DNA from: Pueribacillus theae
GTDB lineage: Bacteria > Bacillota > Bacilli > Bacillales > UBA6769
Direction of reading: 5' to 3'
Length of the DNA: 64,000 nt
Assembly (NCBI RefSeq): GCF_003097615.1
Contig: NZ_QCZG01000005.1
Coordinates: forward strand, 53,348 to 117,347
Part shown: positions 7,579-16,409 of the stretch, piece after piece
How positions within the stretch are numbered: position 1 is the first letter of the stretch
How the letters are laid out: each line of letters opens with the position of its first letter
Made by a program: the position numbers and the translations under genes
The notes under the pieces: model-generated
What the model was told of the DNA's origin: nothing
What the model saw: only the letters and a program-made list of their open reading frames with translations
Databases searched by the model: none

Positions 7579-9141
7579 TTGACAACAGTTGGCCAATTGC
7601 TTGAATGGTCTGCAACAAATTATCCAAATAAAGCAGGACTTATTTATCGTGAGAAAAATCACGTATGGACATTTAAACAATTTAACGAAAAAGCAAATCA
7701 ACTTGCCCATGCTTTTATGAAACTAGGAATCAAGAAAGGGGACGTCGTATCTGTTTTTCTTTACAACACAAGCGAATTTGCGCTGACACAGTTTGCGGCA
7801 GCAAAAATTGGGGCCATCTTCAATCCGATAAATTATCGACTAACTGCAAGCGAATTGCAATTTATTCTTAACGACGCGGAGTCTAAGCTGCTCGTTTTTG
7901 AAGAGGCTGTTTTAGAAACGGTTAAAAAAACGGTAAACTTGGGAGTGAAAGTCCAACATTATGTGTACGTTGATAAAAACGTCCCTGAGTTTGCCGAAGA
8001 TTTTGAAGAATTGTTGAATTCCGAGCCTGTTGAAAAACCGAATATTGAAGTGAATGAAAACGATCTGTATATTATGATGTACACAAGCGGGACAACAGGC
8101 AAACCAAAAGGTGTATTGCACAAGCATCGTGACATGGTTCATCACGGCTTTTTAATGATGCAATGCATGGGGCTTACAAAAAACGATATTGGTTTATCTG
8201 CGGCGCCTTTGAACCATACTGCGGAATTGCACACATCGTTTTTGCCCCGTGTGCAGGTTGGTGCAACGAATATTCTCCTGCATGATTTTGATACGGAAAA
8301 GGTGCTTCAAACGATTCAAGAAGAAAAAGTTACGCATCTCTTTGCCGCGCCAACAATGGTCAATATGCTTTTAAATCATAAGGAATTTGACAACTACGAT
8401 TTATCAAGCCTCCGTTTGCTCGGCTACGGGGGAGCGTCAATGGCACCGGTTTTAATTAAACGTTTCTTGTCCCGCACATCGGCTGAATTAGTCCAAATGT
8501 TAGGCACAACAGAAATGGGGCCTGTCCTCACTGTCTTATTTTCAGATGAACAGTTGGCGAAAGCAGGTTCCGCAGGAAAAGCAATTTTAACCCATGAAGT
8601 AAAAATCGCGCGTCTTAACGAAGATGGCAGTCCGACAAACCCAGATAATGAATGTGAAATCGGTGAAGTTGGAGAAATTATCGTCCGTGGCCCTTGTATG
8701 ATGAAGGAATACTACAAGCGAGAGGAAGCGACTCAGAAGGCGCTCGCCTATGGCTGGTATCATACGGGCGACTTGGGGCATGTTGATTCCGACGGATACA
8801 TTTGGGTCCGGGATCGGATGGACTTTATGATTAATTCCGGTGCAGAAAACATTTATCCCCGTGAAGTGGAAGACAACTTAATTGAACATCCTAGTGTAGA
8901 TGAAGCAGCCGTTGTCGGAAAGCCTGATCCAAAGTGGGGCGAAATCGTTGTCGCGTTTATCGTTTTGAAAGAAGGAGAAAATGTTACGCCCGATGAGCTT
9001 GACAAATTTTTAATCGAAAATGAAAAGCTTGCGAAATATAAACGTCCGCGTGAATACCATTTTATTGATCGTCTTCCAAAAACTGCAAGCGGAAAAATTC
9101 AAAAGTTTATTCTGGAAAAAAAGTTTCAAGCTACAAGTTAA
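7579..9141 (+). CDS. AMP-dependent acyl-CoA ligase (ANL superfamily)
   Basis: This 520-residue adenylating enzyme carries the ANL phosphate loop YTSGTTGKPKG, the motif GTTEMGPVL, the hinge region YHTGDLGHVDSDGYIWVRDR, and the C-terminal catalytic Lys in TASGKIQKFIL. It should activate a carboxylic acid to its AMP ester and then the CoA thioester. I choose TTG 7579 because GAGAGGG ends eight bases before it; a GTG nine bases further upstream overlaps that ribosome site. The sequence is closer to medium-chain or aromatic acid ligases than to long-chain FadD, but the substrate is not determined. It is the likely entry point for the hydratase and dehydrogenases around it. Confidence 0.9.
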   Translation: MTTVGQLLEWSATNYPNKAGLIYREKNHVWTFKQFNEKANQLAHAFMKLGIKKGDVVSVFLYNTSEFALTQFAAAKIGAIFNPINYRLTASELQFILNDAESKLLVFEEAVLETVKKTVNLGVKVQHYVYVDKNVPEFAEDFEELLNSEPVEKPNIEVNENDLYIMMYTSGTTGKPKGVLHKHRDMVHHGFLMMQCMGLTKNDIGLSAAPLNHTAELHTSFLPRVQVGATNILLHDFDTEKVLQTIQEEKVTHLFAAPTMVNMLLNHKEFDNYDLSSLRLLGYGGASMAPVLIKRFLSRTSAELVQMLGTTEMGPVLTVLFSDEQLAKAGSAGKAILTHEVKIARLNEDGSPTNPDNECEIGEVGEIIVRGPCMMKEYYKREEATQKALAYGWYHTGDLGHVDSDGYIWVRDRMDFMINSGAENIYPREVEDNLIEHPSVDEAAVVGKPDPKWGEIVVAFIVLKEGENVTPDELDKFLIENEKLAKYKRPREYHFIDRLPKTASGKIQKFILEKKFQATS

Positions 9142-9146
9142 GTGCG

Positions 9147-9418
9147 TGTTCAAAAAGGAGGACAACGAGAGGCAAGAAAATCGAGGAAGCGCAGTTCTGA
9201 GCACAAAGCTGGTCGCTACGTAAGCATCCGCATCGCACGCAGGAAAAGTGTTTTTCTTTTCCAAGGAACGGAGCGTATGTTTGTAGGATACGTGAGTAGC
9301 GGAAGAGCAAGCTGACGAAGAGATTCTTAGCCTATTAAGGAAGTTCGACTAAAAGCATCACGTCCTGTGATAACGCCGAACTGACTCACATCCTGTGAAC
9401 CTCCGGACATTTTGAACA
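9147..9418. repeat. Dispersed intergenic repeat, long copy, with inverted ends (MITE-like)
   Basis: This copy shares its outer blocks with the reverse complement of 27901-28052: the end GTTCAAAAAGGAGGACAACG, then GGAAGCG, GCGTATGTTTGTAGGATACG, and GAAGAGCAAGCTGACGAAG. It closes with TTTGAACAAC, so the ends are inverted repeats (GTTCAAAA...TTTTGAAC). Compared with the short copy, it carries about 65 extra bases in the middle and about 60 extra near the right end, with CACGTCCTGTG and CACATCCTGTG motifs. It fills the 332-base gap between ligase and acyl-CoA dehydrogenase. No ORF is supported inside. Confidence 0.75.
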
Positions 9419-9473
9419 ACTTCGTTAGGTATAATTTTTTTTGAAATAGTGGAATGCTGGGAGGTTGTAACAA

Positions 9474-10616
9474 ATGAGCTTATTTGAACTGTCAAAAGAG
9501 CATGCTGAAATTAAAGAGACCATCCATAAGTTGGCTCAAGATAAAATTAAGCCGATGGCGATTGAGATTGATGAAAGAGGCGAATATCCCCGCGAGGTGT
9601 TGAACTTATTATCAGAATACGGATTTATCGGGGCGAATATGCCTGAAGAATACGGCGGAGCGGGGCTTGACTTGCTTAGCTTTTGCACGATCGTCGAAGA
9701 GATTGCAAGAGTGTGCGCTTCATCATCTCAAGTCATTGTCGTGCAGGAGCTGGGGTCGCTTCCGATCATGATCGGCGCGGATGAAGAGCTGAAGCAGCGC
9801 ATTCTTCCAGATGTAGCGACAGGGAAGAAGGTCATTGCTTATGCGTTAACCGAACCAGGAGCGGGATCTGATGTGCAAAGCTTATCAACGAGGGCAGAGA
9901 AAGATGGTTCAGATTATATTTTAAACGGCCAGAAAATGTTCATTAGCAACGGTGGAGCCGCTGATTACTATACCGTTTTTGCGAAAACAGACAAAGGAAT
10001 TACCGCCTTCGTCGTTGATAAAGATACACCAGGATTTGAAGTCGGCAAATTAGAGAAGAAGATGGGCATTAAAGGCTCCCCTACAGCACAGCTCTATATT
10101 GAAAATTGCCGCGTACCCGAAGAAAATCGCATCGGAGAAGAAGGAGAAGGCTGGATCATTGCAATGAAAACATTCGATAAGTCACGGCCGACTGTGGCGG
10201 CGCAAGCATTGGGTATTGCCCAAGGCGCTTTCGATATCGCCAGAGAGTATTTACAGGAAAGAGAACAATTCGGCAAAAAAATTGCTTCCTTCCAAGGGCT
10301 TCAATTTATGCTTGCAGACATGGCGACACAAATTGAAGCGGCAAGGGGCCTTGTTTATCGGGCTGCTGCAAAAGTGAATGAGCTATCTTCAACAGGGAAA
10401 AACCCTGAACTTACGCAGGCTTCATCAATGGCGAAAATGTTTGCTTCAGATGTAGCGATGAAAGTGACGACTGATGCCGTTCAACTGCTTGGCGGGTATG
10501 GTTACGTGCAGGAATATCAAGTGGAACGAATGATGCGGGATGCAAAAATTACGCAGATTTATGAAGGTACAAATCAAATTCAACGAATGATTATTGCGAA
10601 AACATTACTTAAATAG
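9474..10616 (+). CDS. Acyl-CoA dehydrogenase
   Basis: This 380-residue FAD enzyme shows the family signature ALTEPGAGSDVQSL near residue 125 and the C-terminal GGYGYVQEYQVERMMRDAKI followed by IYEGTNQIQ, which holds the catalytic Glu. It introduces the alpha-beta double bond in acyl-CoA and passes electrons to ETF, whose genes are not in this window. The start ATG 9474 follows GGGAGG. It is followed closely by msrA and an alpha/beta hydrolase. The repeat upstream separates it from the ligase, so it may have its own promoter or rely on readthrough. Confidence 0.92.
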   Translation: MSLFELSKEHAEIKETIHKLAQDKIKPMAIEIDERGEYPREVLNLLSEYGFIGANMPEEYGGAGLDLLSFCTIVEEIARVCASSSQVIVVQELGSLPIMIGADEELKQRILPDVATGKKVIAYALTEPGAGSDVQSLSTRAEKDGSDYILNGQKMFISNGGAADYYTVFAKTDKGITAFVVDKDTPGFEVGKLEKKMGIKGSPTAQLYIENCRVPEENRIGEEGEGWIIAMKTFDKSRPTVAAQALGIAQGAFDIAREYLQEREQFGKKIASFQGLQFMLADMATQIEAARGLVYRAAAKVNELSSTGKNPELTQASSMAKMFASDVAMKVTTDAVQLLGGYGYVQEYQVERMMRDAKITQIYEGTNQIQRMIIAKTLLK

Positions 10617-10655
10617 CTTGACCAACCAATAATTCGGAAAAGGGGGACACATCAA

Positions 10656-11186
10656 ATGAGTAAAAAGTACGAACAGGCTACATTTGCAGGCGGTTGTTTC
10701 TGGTGTATGGTGAAACCGTTTGATGAATTGCCGGGTATTGAAAAAGTAGTGTCAGGCTATACCGGAGGACATAAAGAAAATCCAACGTATGAGGAAGTGT
10801 GCTCAGGTACAACGGGACATGTTGAAGCCGTTCAAATTACATTTGATCCAGATGTTTTCCCTTACAGCAAGCTATTGGAAATATATTGGCCTCAAATCGA
10901 TCCGACCGATCCGAACGGGCAGTTCATTAATCAAAGTTCTTCCTATCAAACAGCGATTTTTTATCATAACGAGAAACAAAAGCAAGAAGCAGAAGCATCA
11001 AAAAAAGCGCTCGAAGAGAGCGGGCGGTTCAGCAAACCGATCGTTACGAAAATCTTGCCTGCAATGCCTTTTTATGAAGCAGAAGATTATCACCAAGACT
11101 ATTATAAAAAGAAACCGGAAGACTACCAAAATTACCGGAAGAGATCGGGAAGAGACACATTCATCGAAGAGAATTGGGAAAAATAA
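10656..11186 (+). CDS. msrA: Peptide-methionine (S)-S-oxide reductase MsrA
   Basis: This 176-residue protein starts at ATG 10656 behind AAGGGGGA. It contains the MsrA active site AGGCFWC (Cys14, Cys17) and the family segments [30 protein letters not shown] and [13 protein letters not shown]. It reduces methionine-S-sulfoxide in proteins, with Cys14 as nucleophile. The C-terminus is [15 protein letters not shown]. It sits 40 bases after an acyl-CoA dehydrogenase and 25 before a hydrolase, an unusual place for a repair enzyme. It may serve against peroxide made during flavin-dependent oxidation (inference). Confidence 0.95.
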   Translation: MSKKYEQATFAGGCFWCMVKPFDELPGIEKVVSGYTGGHKENPTYEEVCSGTTGHVEAVQITFDPDVFPYSKLLEIYWPQIDPTDPNGQFINQSSSYQTAIFYHNEKQKQEAEASKKALEESGRFSKPIVTKILPAMPFYEAEDYHQDYYKKKPEDYQNYRKRSGRDTFIEENWEK

Positions 11187-11211
11187 TTAGTTAGCTGGAG
11201 GGACAAAACGA

Positions 11212-11913
11212 ATGGGTAAAAACAATGCGTTAAAATTTGTTTTCATTCATGGGGCAGGCGGCACAAAGAATAAATGGCGATCAATAATTCCCGTGTTGGG
11301 AGAGAATGAAAACATTTGTTTGGATTTGCCAAGCCACGGCGAAAACAAAGCGGAGCAATGTGAAACGATTGAAGATTACGCAAATGTATTGTCTGCATCT
11401 TTGACAGAAGATTGCATTGTTGTCGGCCACTCCATGGGTGGATTAGTTGCACTCGAGCTTGGCGCACGAAGCGATAAAGTCAAAGGAATTGTACTTGCAG
11501 CAAGCTCGTACAAATTACCGGTCCATCCAAACATCATTGCGACACTTAGGGAAGGGACATTCCCTGATTTTCTCTTCCGTGCTTCTTATGCGAAAGGTGC
11601 CAGCCAAGATTTGTTAGAAGAGGAAGAACAAGAGTTGGACAACTCGCCGACCGATGTAGCAATGAAAGACTTTCAGGCTTGTGATAACTATAAAATTGGC
11701 AAAGAAACGCTCAAACAACTTCAAAAACCGATTTTGGCTGTCATCGGGGATGAAGATCGGTTAATCCCCCCTAATACAGAGGAGGAATTAAAAGCGCTCA
11801 ATCCACACGTTCAAGTTGCTAAGATTGAGGGTGCCGGCCATTATATTGCCCTTGAAAAGCCTGAAGAATTTGTGAATCACATTCTTCAGTTTAGAAAAGT
11901 TTTAGAGGAATAA
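11212..11913 (+). CDS. Alpha/beta hydrolase
   Basis: This 233-residue alpha/beta hydrolase has the oxyanion segment FIHGAGGTKNKW, the nucleophile elbow VVGHSMGG (Ser74), an acid residue in VIGDEDRLIPP and the His in GAGHYIALEKP. The full triad points to an esterase, lactonase or thioesterase. ATG 11212 follows a clear CTGGAGGGA. Its place in an acyl-CoA region suggests it may release an ester or lactone substrate or a CoA thioester. No substrate is seen directly. It closes the acyl-CoA dehydrogenase-msrA operon. Confidence 0.85.
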   Translation: MGKNNALKFVFIHGAGGTKNKWRSIIPVLGENENICLDLPSHGENKAEQCETIEDYANVLSASLTEDCIVVGHSMGGLVALELGARSDKVKGIVLAASSYKLPVHPNIIATLREGTFPDFLFRASYAKGASQDLLEEEEQELDNSPTDVAMKDFQACDNYKIGKETLKQLQKPILAVIGDEDRLIPPNTEEELKALNPHVQVAKIEGAGHYIALEKPEEFVNHILQFRKVLEE

Positions 11914-11924
11914 AAAATGGAACA

Positions 11925-11979
11925 AGACGCTATTCTCTCGATCTTCATTACAAAATGATTGATTAGGAGAATAGAGTCT
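11925..11979 (+). terminator. Long inverted repeat after the hydrolase; possible terminator or attenuator
   Basis: AGACGCTATTCTC pairs with GAGAATAGAGTCT (12 of 13 bp) across a 29-base middle that can itself pair (ATC...CATT/AATG...GAT). No T-run follows, so termination is unsure. It lies about 55 bases before the permease gene. Confidence 0.4.
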
Positions 11980-12034
11980 GGCAAATTAAACGTCTAAATT
12001 TTTACAATATTTACAATATAAAGGAGGTAAAACA

Positions 12035-13408
12035 ATGGCAATTTATAAACGCCGTCCGGATGGCGAAGAACAACCGTCCACCCTAGGCCCATTAAAAGTA
12101 AGACTGCCTTTTGTGCATTACAAGTTTGAGTTTCCAGACTGGATTCAAGGGGCCATTCTATGTGTTGTGCCGATGAGTATTACGGCAATTATGCTGGATG
12201 TCCTTGGCATTCCGTTTGAAATCGCAATCGCTTTTGTTATCATTAATAACTTTTTGTATTTGCTGCATACCCATTTCGGTGATCCGTCAGTTGTTGGATG
12301 GATTACAGCAGGTATCCCTCTTTATGTCGGATTTTTATCTGGTTTTCCTGAAGGCGAAGCTCGAATTCATGCTTTAATAGCTTTGCAAGCCATGGTAGCC
12401 CTGATCTTTTTATTAATGGGATTATTTAGAGGGGCGGATTATCTTGTAAAAAAAGTGCCGTTATCTTTGAAGGCGGGTATATTATTCGGAGCTGGTTTTG
12501 CTGCAGTTTTTGGTGAATTTAAGGACGAAGGCCGTGTATGGAGCATGCCAATCACCATTTTAGTTGGTGCGGCTCTCGGGTTCTTTATGATGTTTTCCAA
12601 GTCAGCAGCTCCGCTGCGTGAACGTTACTCATTCTTTCGGTTTGTTGCACAATACGGGATTGCAATACCGTTTGCGTTCGCCTATCTTTTTGGGATTTTA
12701 ATTGGTGAAGTTTCCGCACCAAAAATAGAATGGAATATTGTTCCCATTCCAATAGGGGAAATTCTCTCAAATTACAGTATTTTTGGAATAGGGTTACCCC
12801 CGGCAAGCTACTTCCTTCAAGCGCTTCCGTTGGCAATCGCAGCATATATTATTGCCTTTGGAGACATTCTTGTCGTCAGCTCGTTATTAAAACGGGCGGA
12901 TGAAGTCAGGAAAGATGAAAAAATTGTTTTCAGCCCAGCCAGAAATAGCATCATTGTCTCCATTCGTAACTTTTTCCAAGCGATATTTATGCCGTTTTTA
13001 GGGTTGTCTGGTCCCCAATGGACTGCGGGACAAGCGCTCGTTACGACAAGGTATATGAACAACCCTCGTAAAGTCGTAGACAGCTACTGGGGAGGAGCAA
13101 CCGGAATTTTCTGGGGGATGAGTTTTGCTTTACTGCTTGGACCTGTTGTGACGCTATTCCAACCGGGAGTTGCAGTCGGAATGACATTGACGATGTTAAT
13201 TCAGGGCTACTTATGCGGTTATTTGGCGATGGAGCTTTTGAAAGATACATCGACACTCGAAAAAGGAATCGCCGTAATCATCGGTGCAGTCCTAGTCGCG
13301 AAAGGGGCGACTTGGGGATTAGGGGTTGGTTTAGTTCTTTGGCTTTTGCTTGAATATGATTGGACAAAGAAAAAGGGAAAAGACCAAGATCATAAATCTA
13401 TCGCTTGA
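12035..13408 (+). CDS. NCS2/SLC23-like permease
   Basis: This is a 457-residue polytopic membrane protein with roughly 11-13 hydrophobic segments. The start ATG 12035 is behind a strong AAAGGAGG. The cytosolic N-terminus is polar (YKRRPDGEEQPS). Conserved-looking charged positions lie within or next to membrane helices (HFGDPSVVGW, FGAGFAAVFGEFKDEG, IAFGDILVVSSLLKRADE), and LGLSGPQWTAGQA is a polar re-entrant-like stretch. The layout fits the nucleobase/ascorbate (NCS2) type of proton-coupled carriers, but it is not close to known purine permeases. Its place between the CoA genes and an aldehyde dehydrogenase suggests it imports the organic acid or aldehyde used here (inference). Confidence 0.6.
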   Translation: MAIYKRRPDGEEQPSTLGPLKVRLPFVHYKFEFPDWIQGAILCVVPMSITAIMLDVLGIPFEIAIAFVIINNFLYLLHTHFGDPSVVGWITAGIPLYVGFLSGFPEGEARIHALIALQAMVALIFLLMGLFRGADYLVKKVPLSLKAGILFGAGFAAVFGEFKDEGRVWSMPITILVGAALGFFMMFSKSAAPLRERYSFFRFVAQYGIAIPFAFAYLFGILIGEVSAPKIEWNIVPIPIGEILSNYSIFGIGLPPASYFLQALPLAIAAYIIAFGDILVVSSLLKRADEVRKDEKIVFSPARNSIIVSIRNFFQAIFMPFLGLSGPQWTAGQALVTTRYMNNPRKVVDSYWGGATGIFWGMSFALLLGPVVTLFQPGVAVGMTLTMLIQGYLCGYLAMELLKDTSTLEKGIAVIIGAVLVAKGATWGLGVGLVLWLLLEYDWTKKKGKDQDHKSIA

Positions 13409-13505
13409 CATTGTAGATAAGTTAAAGGAATCTAATAATAGGCAATACTTGGGAAGGGGTTTTTTACTCCTTCCTTCCCTATCAATTTAAATCGGAGGTA
13501 GTAAC

Positions 13506-14933
13506 ATGCTTTTTATCAACGGAGAATGGCAAAATTCCAGCAAAGGTACGTTTAACGTTACAAATCCGGCGACTGGTGAATTGTTGGGAGAAGTTGCTGA
13601 CGGCACGAGAGAGGATGCGAGAAACGCAATCAAAGCAGCGGAAACTGCCTTTGAATCGTGGTCTTCGCTTACAGCATTTGAACGTTCAAAATATTTATAC
13701 CGAGCCTATGAATTAATGATGGAAAAGAAAGAACACCTGGCGCAAACGATGACGAAAGAACAAGGGAAGCCGCTTAAAGCAGCGCGAAACGAAGTGCAAT
13801 ACGCTGCCGACTTTTTGATTTGGTATGCAGAGGAAGCCAAGCGTGTTTATGGTGAAATTTTGCCTGCCCCAAGAGGCGATCAGCGCTTTTTCGTCTTGAG
13901 GCAGCCAGTTGGGGTTGTTGGAGCAATCACACCGTGGAATTATCCAATTTCCATGCTGACACGTAAAATTGCGCCTGCCCTTGCGGCCGGTTGTACAATT
14001 GTTTTAAAACCGGCAGAACAGACGCCAATTTGCGCCATTGAAACGTTCAAAATTTTTGAAGAAGCGAAAATCCCCAGCGGTGTCGTTAACTTAGTACCGA
14101 CAAGTGATCCGGCTGAAGTTGGTGATGAATTGGTAACGAATGAAACAGTTAAGAAAATTACATTTACAGGTTCGACGGAAATTGGAAAAATGATTGCAGA
14201 AAAGGCTGGACGCCAAGTCAAGCGAGTGTCAATGGAGCTCGGAGGACACGCACCGTTCATCGTATTTCCTGATGCAGATCCTGTCCATGCTGCAAAGGGC
14301 GCGTCCCTCGTTAAATTTTTGAACACTGGCCAAGCATGCATTAGCCCAAATCGTATATTCGTACATAAGAATATTATCGAGAAATTCACAGAAACGCTTG
14401 TCGAGCGTGTGAACAAAATGAAAGCGGGAAATGGGCTTGAAGAGGGAAGTACAATTGGCCCCCTAGTCGACGAAGCTGCATTGAACAAAGTGGACAACCA
14501 AGTAAAAGATGCACGTGAAAAAGGCGCTTTTGTCGCAGCAGGCGGTGCCCGATATGAAGATGATCATCTAAAAAACGGTTACTTCTATGCACCGACGGTA
14601 CTTTCAAATGTGACGACGGATATGTTAATTTATCGCGAAGAAACGTTTGGGCCGGTCGCTCCAATCATTTCTTTTGAAACAGAAGAAGAAGTAATAAAAA
14701 TGGCAAACGACACAAACTACGGGCTTGCATCCTATGTTTATACGAACGATATGAAAACTGCCTTTCGGATGTTTGAAAAACTTAAATTTGGCATAGTAGG
14801 CATCAACGATATTAATCCAACCGCTGCCGCTGCTCCGTTTGGCGGAATGAAAGAGAGCGGGCTAGGCCGAGAAGGTGGAAAGGAAGGCATTTTAGAGTAT
14901 TTAGATACAAAACTTGGCGGTTTTTCGATTTGA
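13506..14933 (+). CDS. NAD(P)-dependent aldehyde dehydrogenase (succinate-semialdehyde dehydrogenase-like)
   Basis: This 475-residue ALDH has the catalytic Glu244 in SMELGGHAPF and Cys278 in NTGQACISPNR, with cofactor motifs TPWNYPISM and FTGSTEIG. ATG 13506 follows ATCGGAGG. The closest family pattern is GabD-like, which oxidises semialdehydes such as succinate semialdehyde to acids. It could equally act on an aldehyde intermediate of the acyl-CoA route around it. It is followed after 22 bases by a thioesterase, so the two are co-transcribed. The permease gene lies about 97 bases upstream. Confidence 0.9.
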   Translation: MLFINGEWQNSSKGTFNVTNPATGELLGEVADGTREDARNAIKAAETAFESWSSLTAFERSKYLYRAYELMMEKKEHLAQTMTKEQGKPLKAARNEVQYAADFLIWYAEEAKRVYGEILPAPRGDQRFFVLRQPVGVVGAITPWNYPISMLTRKIAPALAAGCTIVLKPAEQTPICAIETFKIFEEAKIPSGVVNLVPTSDPAEVGDELVTNETVKKITFTGSTEIGKMIAEKAGRQVKRVSMELGGHAPFIVFPDADPVHAAKGASLVKFLNTGQACISPNRIFVHKNIIEKFTETLVERVNKMKAGNGLEEGSTIGPLVDEAALNKVDNQVKDAREKGAFVAAGGARYEDDHLKNGYFYAPTVLSNVTTDMLIYREETFGPVAPIISFETEEEVIKMANDTNYGLASYVYTNDMKTAFRMFEKLKFGIVGINDINPTAAAAPFGGMKESGLGREGGKEGILEYLDTKLGGFSI

Positions 14934-14955
14934 TTTAGTAAGGGAGAGTGAAACA

Positions 14956-15366
14956 ATGGAAAATACGAAATACCCGGGAGTACTCGGTAATAAAGAAACA
15001 TTAGTAGAGACATTAGGGATAACTTATGAAGAATTAACACCTGATCGCGTTGTTTGCAAAATGCCTGTCGGGCCAAAAACATGGCAGCCGTATGGCCTTC
15101 TGCACGGTGGTGCTTCTGTTGCCCTTGCGGAAACGGCGGCAAGCGTTGGTACGGCGTTAAATATTAACGGAGAAACCCATTATGCTGTCGGACTTGAAAT
15201 TAACGCGAATCATGTAAAAGGAAAACGAGATGGCATTGTAACAGCAACAGCAGCTCCTTTACATAAAGGGCGTACAACGATGGTATGGGATATTCGCATT
15301 ACGGATGAGGAAGATAAACTGATTTGTGTGTCAAGATGCACAGTAGCGATTGTTAAAAAAAGATAA
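14956..15366 (+). CDS. PaaI-type hotdog-fold thioesterase
   Basis: This 136-residue hotdog protein contains the signature LLHGGASVALAETAASVGTA, with the usual His and acidic residue of PaaI/YdiI thioesterases, and VGLEINANHVK. I choose ATG 14956, which follows GGGAGAG; the frame is open upstream but only by overlapping the aldehyde dehydrogenase. It hydrolyses acyl- or aryl-CoA thioesters and can recycle CoA trapped in dead-end products. It is the last gene of this rightward block and ends at a shared bidirectional terminator. Confidence 0.9.
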   Translation: MENTKYPGVLGNKETLVETLGITYEELTPDRVVCKMPVGPKTWQPYGLLHGGASVALAETAASVGTALNINGETHYAVGLEINANHVKGKRDGIVTATAAPLHKGRTTMVWDIRITDEEDKLICVSRCTVAIVKKR

Positions 15367-15401
15367 TAAAGATAATGCGGATGATGTATGGGGAGTGTAA
15401 T

Positions 15402-15455
15402 AAAAAGACTTGGCAAGGAAATTTACCTTGTACATCTCCCCCCAAGTCTTTTTTT
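15402..15455. terminator. Bidirectional terminator between convergent genes
   Basis: AAAAAGACTTGG pairs with CCAAGTCTTTTTTT across a 28-base loop, giving T-runs on both strands. It serves the thioesterase operon and the leftward lipoprotein gene. Confidence 0.75.
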
Positions 15456-15456
15456 G

Positions 15457-16053
15457 TTATTCTGTCTGTTTAATTGTCTCAATGATTAGCTGTGGCCCTT
15501 CTTTATAATAGATAAAAGTAACTTCCTTTCCTTCTTTTAATTGCTCAACTTCTGTTCTTGCCTGATCGCTTAATTGGAATGCCTGCGGCCCTTCTTTTGT
15601 TTCAATTTCAATCGTGTGCGGATCTTGCTGGCCGTTGTATATTCCGGTTTCTTCTATTTTTTTCTGTTCTTTCTCATTGTTCGCTGAATTCATTTTTTCA
15701 ATTGTCTCGAGAATGTTTTGATTATCAGCATTGACATAGTAATGAAATTTCACCTCGTCATTTGGTTCAAGATCTTCAATAAGAGAAGATGATTCCTCGT
15801 TTAACTGGAACGCTTTTGGCCCTTCATTCGTTTCAATTTCAACGGAATGGGGATCAATTTGACCGACATAAATACCAAGATCGCGGATGATTGCTTTATC
15901 CGTTTCCTTTTCGCTTTTATCATTTGTATTTTCCTTATCCGTATCAGGTATCGCTTCTTCGTTAGCATGTCCATTTTTTTCACTATCCGAACCACATGCA
16001 GAAATCATGAAGGAAGCTGTTAATAATAAAATAAATACAAAAAATTTTCTCAT
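15457..16053 (-). CDS. Lipoprotein with two tandem ~60-residue repeats, unknown function
   Basis: This 198-residue protein has a lipoprotein signal peptide with lipobox ISAC (Cys20), then a charged, disordered linker rich in Glu, Asp, Asn and Lys. Two repeats follow, starting GIYVGQIDPHSVEIET and GIYNGQQDPHTIEIET. Each continues with EGPxAFQL, a short helix, and V-x-F-x-YY followed by ILETI or IIETI. The repeats look like small beta-rich domains displayed outside the membrane. I do not recognise a named family. The gene is monocistronic and faces away from the signal peptidase gene. Confidence 0.7.
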   Translation of the reverse strand: MRKFFVFILLLTASFMISACGSDSEKNGHANEEAIPDTDKENTNDKSEKETDKAIIRDLGIYVGQIDPHSVEIETNEGPKAFQLNEESSSLIEDLEPNDEVKFHYYVNADNQNILETIEKMNSANNEKEQKKIEETGIYNGQQDPHTIEIETKEGPQAFQLSDQARTEVEQLKEGKEVTFIYYKEGPQLIIETIKQTE

Positions 16054-16163
16054 ATCATTACTCCTTTCCAGAATCCTACCTTTACTTTACCTGTTTTATG
16101 GCATAAAGAAAAGGAAGGAAATGAAAATAACTTGAATTCTTTTATCCCATCTATACTGCAGGT

Positions 16164-16176
16164 TGAGGAGTCCTCA
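16164..16176. promoter_or_regulatory. Palindrome abutting the -35 of a strong promoter; candidate operator
   Basis: TGAGGAGTCCTCA is a perfect 6+1+6 palindrome ending one base before the TTGACA hexamer. Its position suggests a regulator site, but the protein is unknown. Confidence 0.4.
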
Positions 16177-16177
16177 T

Positions 16178-16205
16178 TTGACATTGAAAAAAGCATGTGT
16201 ATAAT
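16178..16205 (+). promoter_or_regulatory. Near-consensus sigma-A promoter
   Basis: TTGACA and TATAAT are separated by 16 bases, with TG upstream of the -10. It points toward the signal peptidase gene 205 bases away. The 356-base gap at 16054-16409 otherwise holds a TTGAAGA/TCTTCAA hairpin near 16218 and a 15-bp hairpin at 16342-16379. Confidence 0.7.
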
Positions 16206-16341
16206 TTTTTCTATAAATTGAAGACGCGGAATCTTCAACTACTTTACAAATAAAGAAAAAACAGTTTTACGGAATTAAAAAAGAGACGAAAGAATGTTAC
16301 AATAACGTTACCATCTTCTACAAAAATTTAATAAATTAGCA

Positions 16342-16379
16342 AACGATAGGTGAAAGATCCGAGCCTTTCACTTATTGTT
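16342..16379 (+). promoter_or_regulatory. Leader hairpin upstream of signal peptidase I
   Basis: AACGATAGGTGAAAG pairs with CTTTCACTTATTGTT (13 of 15 pairs) across an eight-base loop. No T-run follows. It ends about 30 bases before the start codon and may affect mRNA stability or translation. Confidence 0.45.
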
Positions 16380-16409
16380 CGTTGCGTCTAATGTTAGTGA
16401 GGGAGCCGT

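Noticed and set aside
12001..12018. Two direct copies of TTTACAATA before the permease gene
   Set aside because: Too short and A/T-rich to call a regulatory repeat; could arise by chance.
5706..15366. Phenylacetate or ferulate degradation cluster
   Set aside because: No ring-oxygenase, ring-opening or feruloyl-CoA lyase signature is present, so a specific pathway name is not supported.
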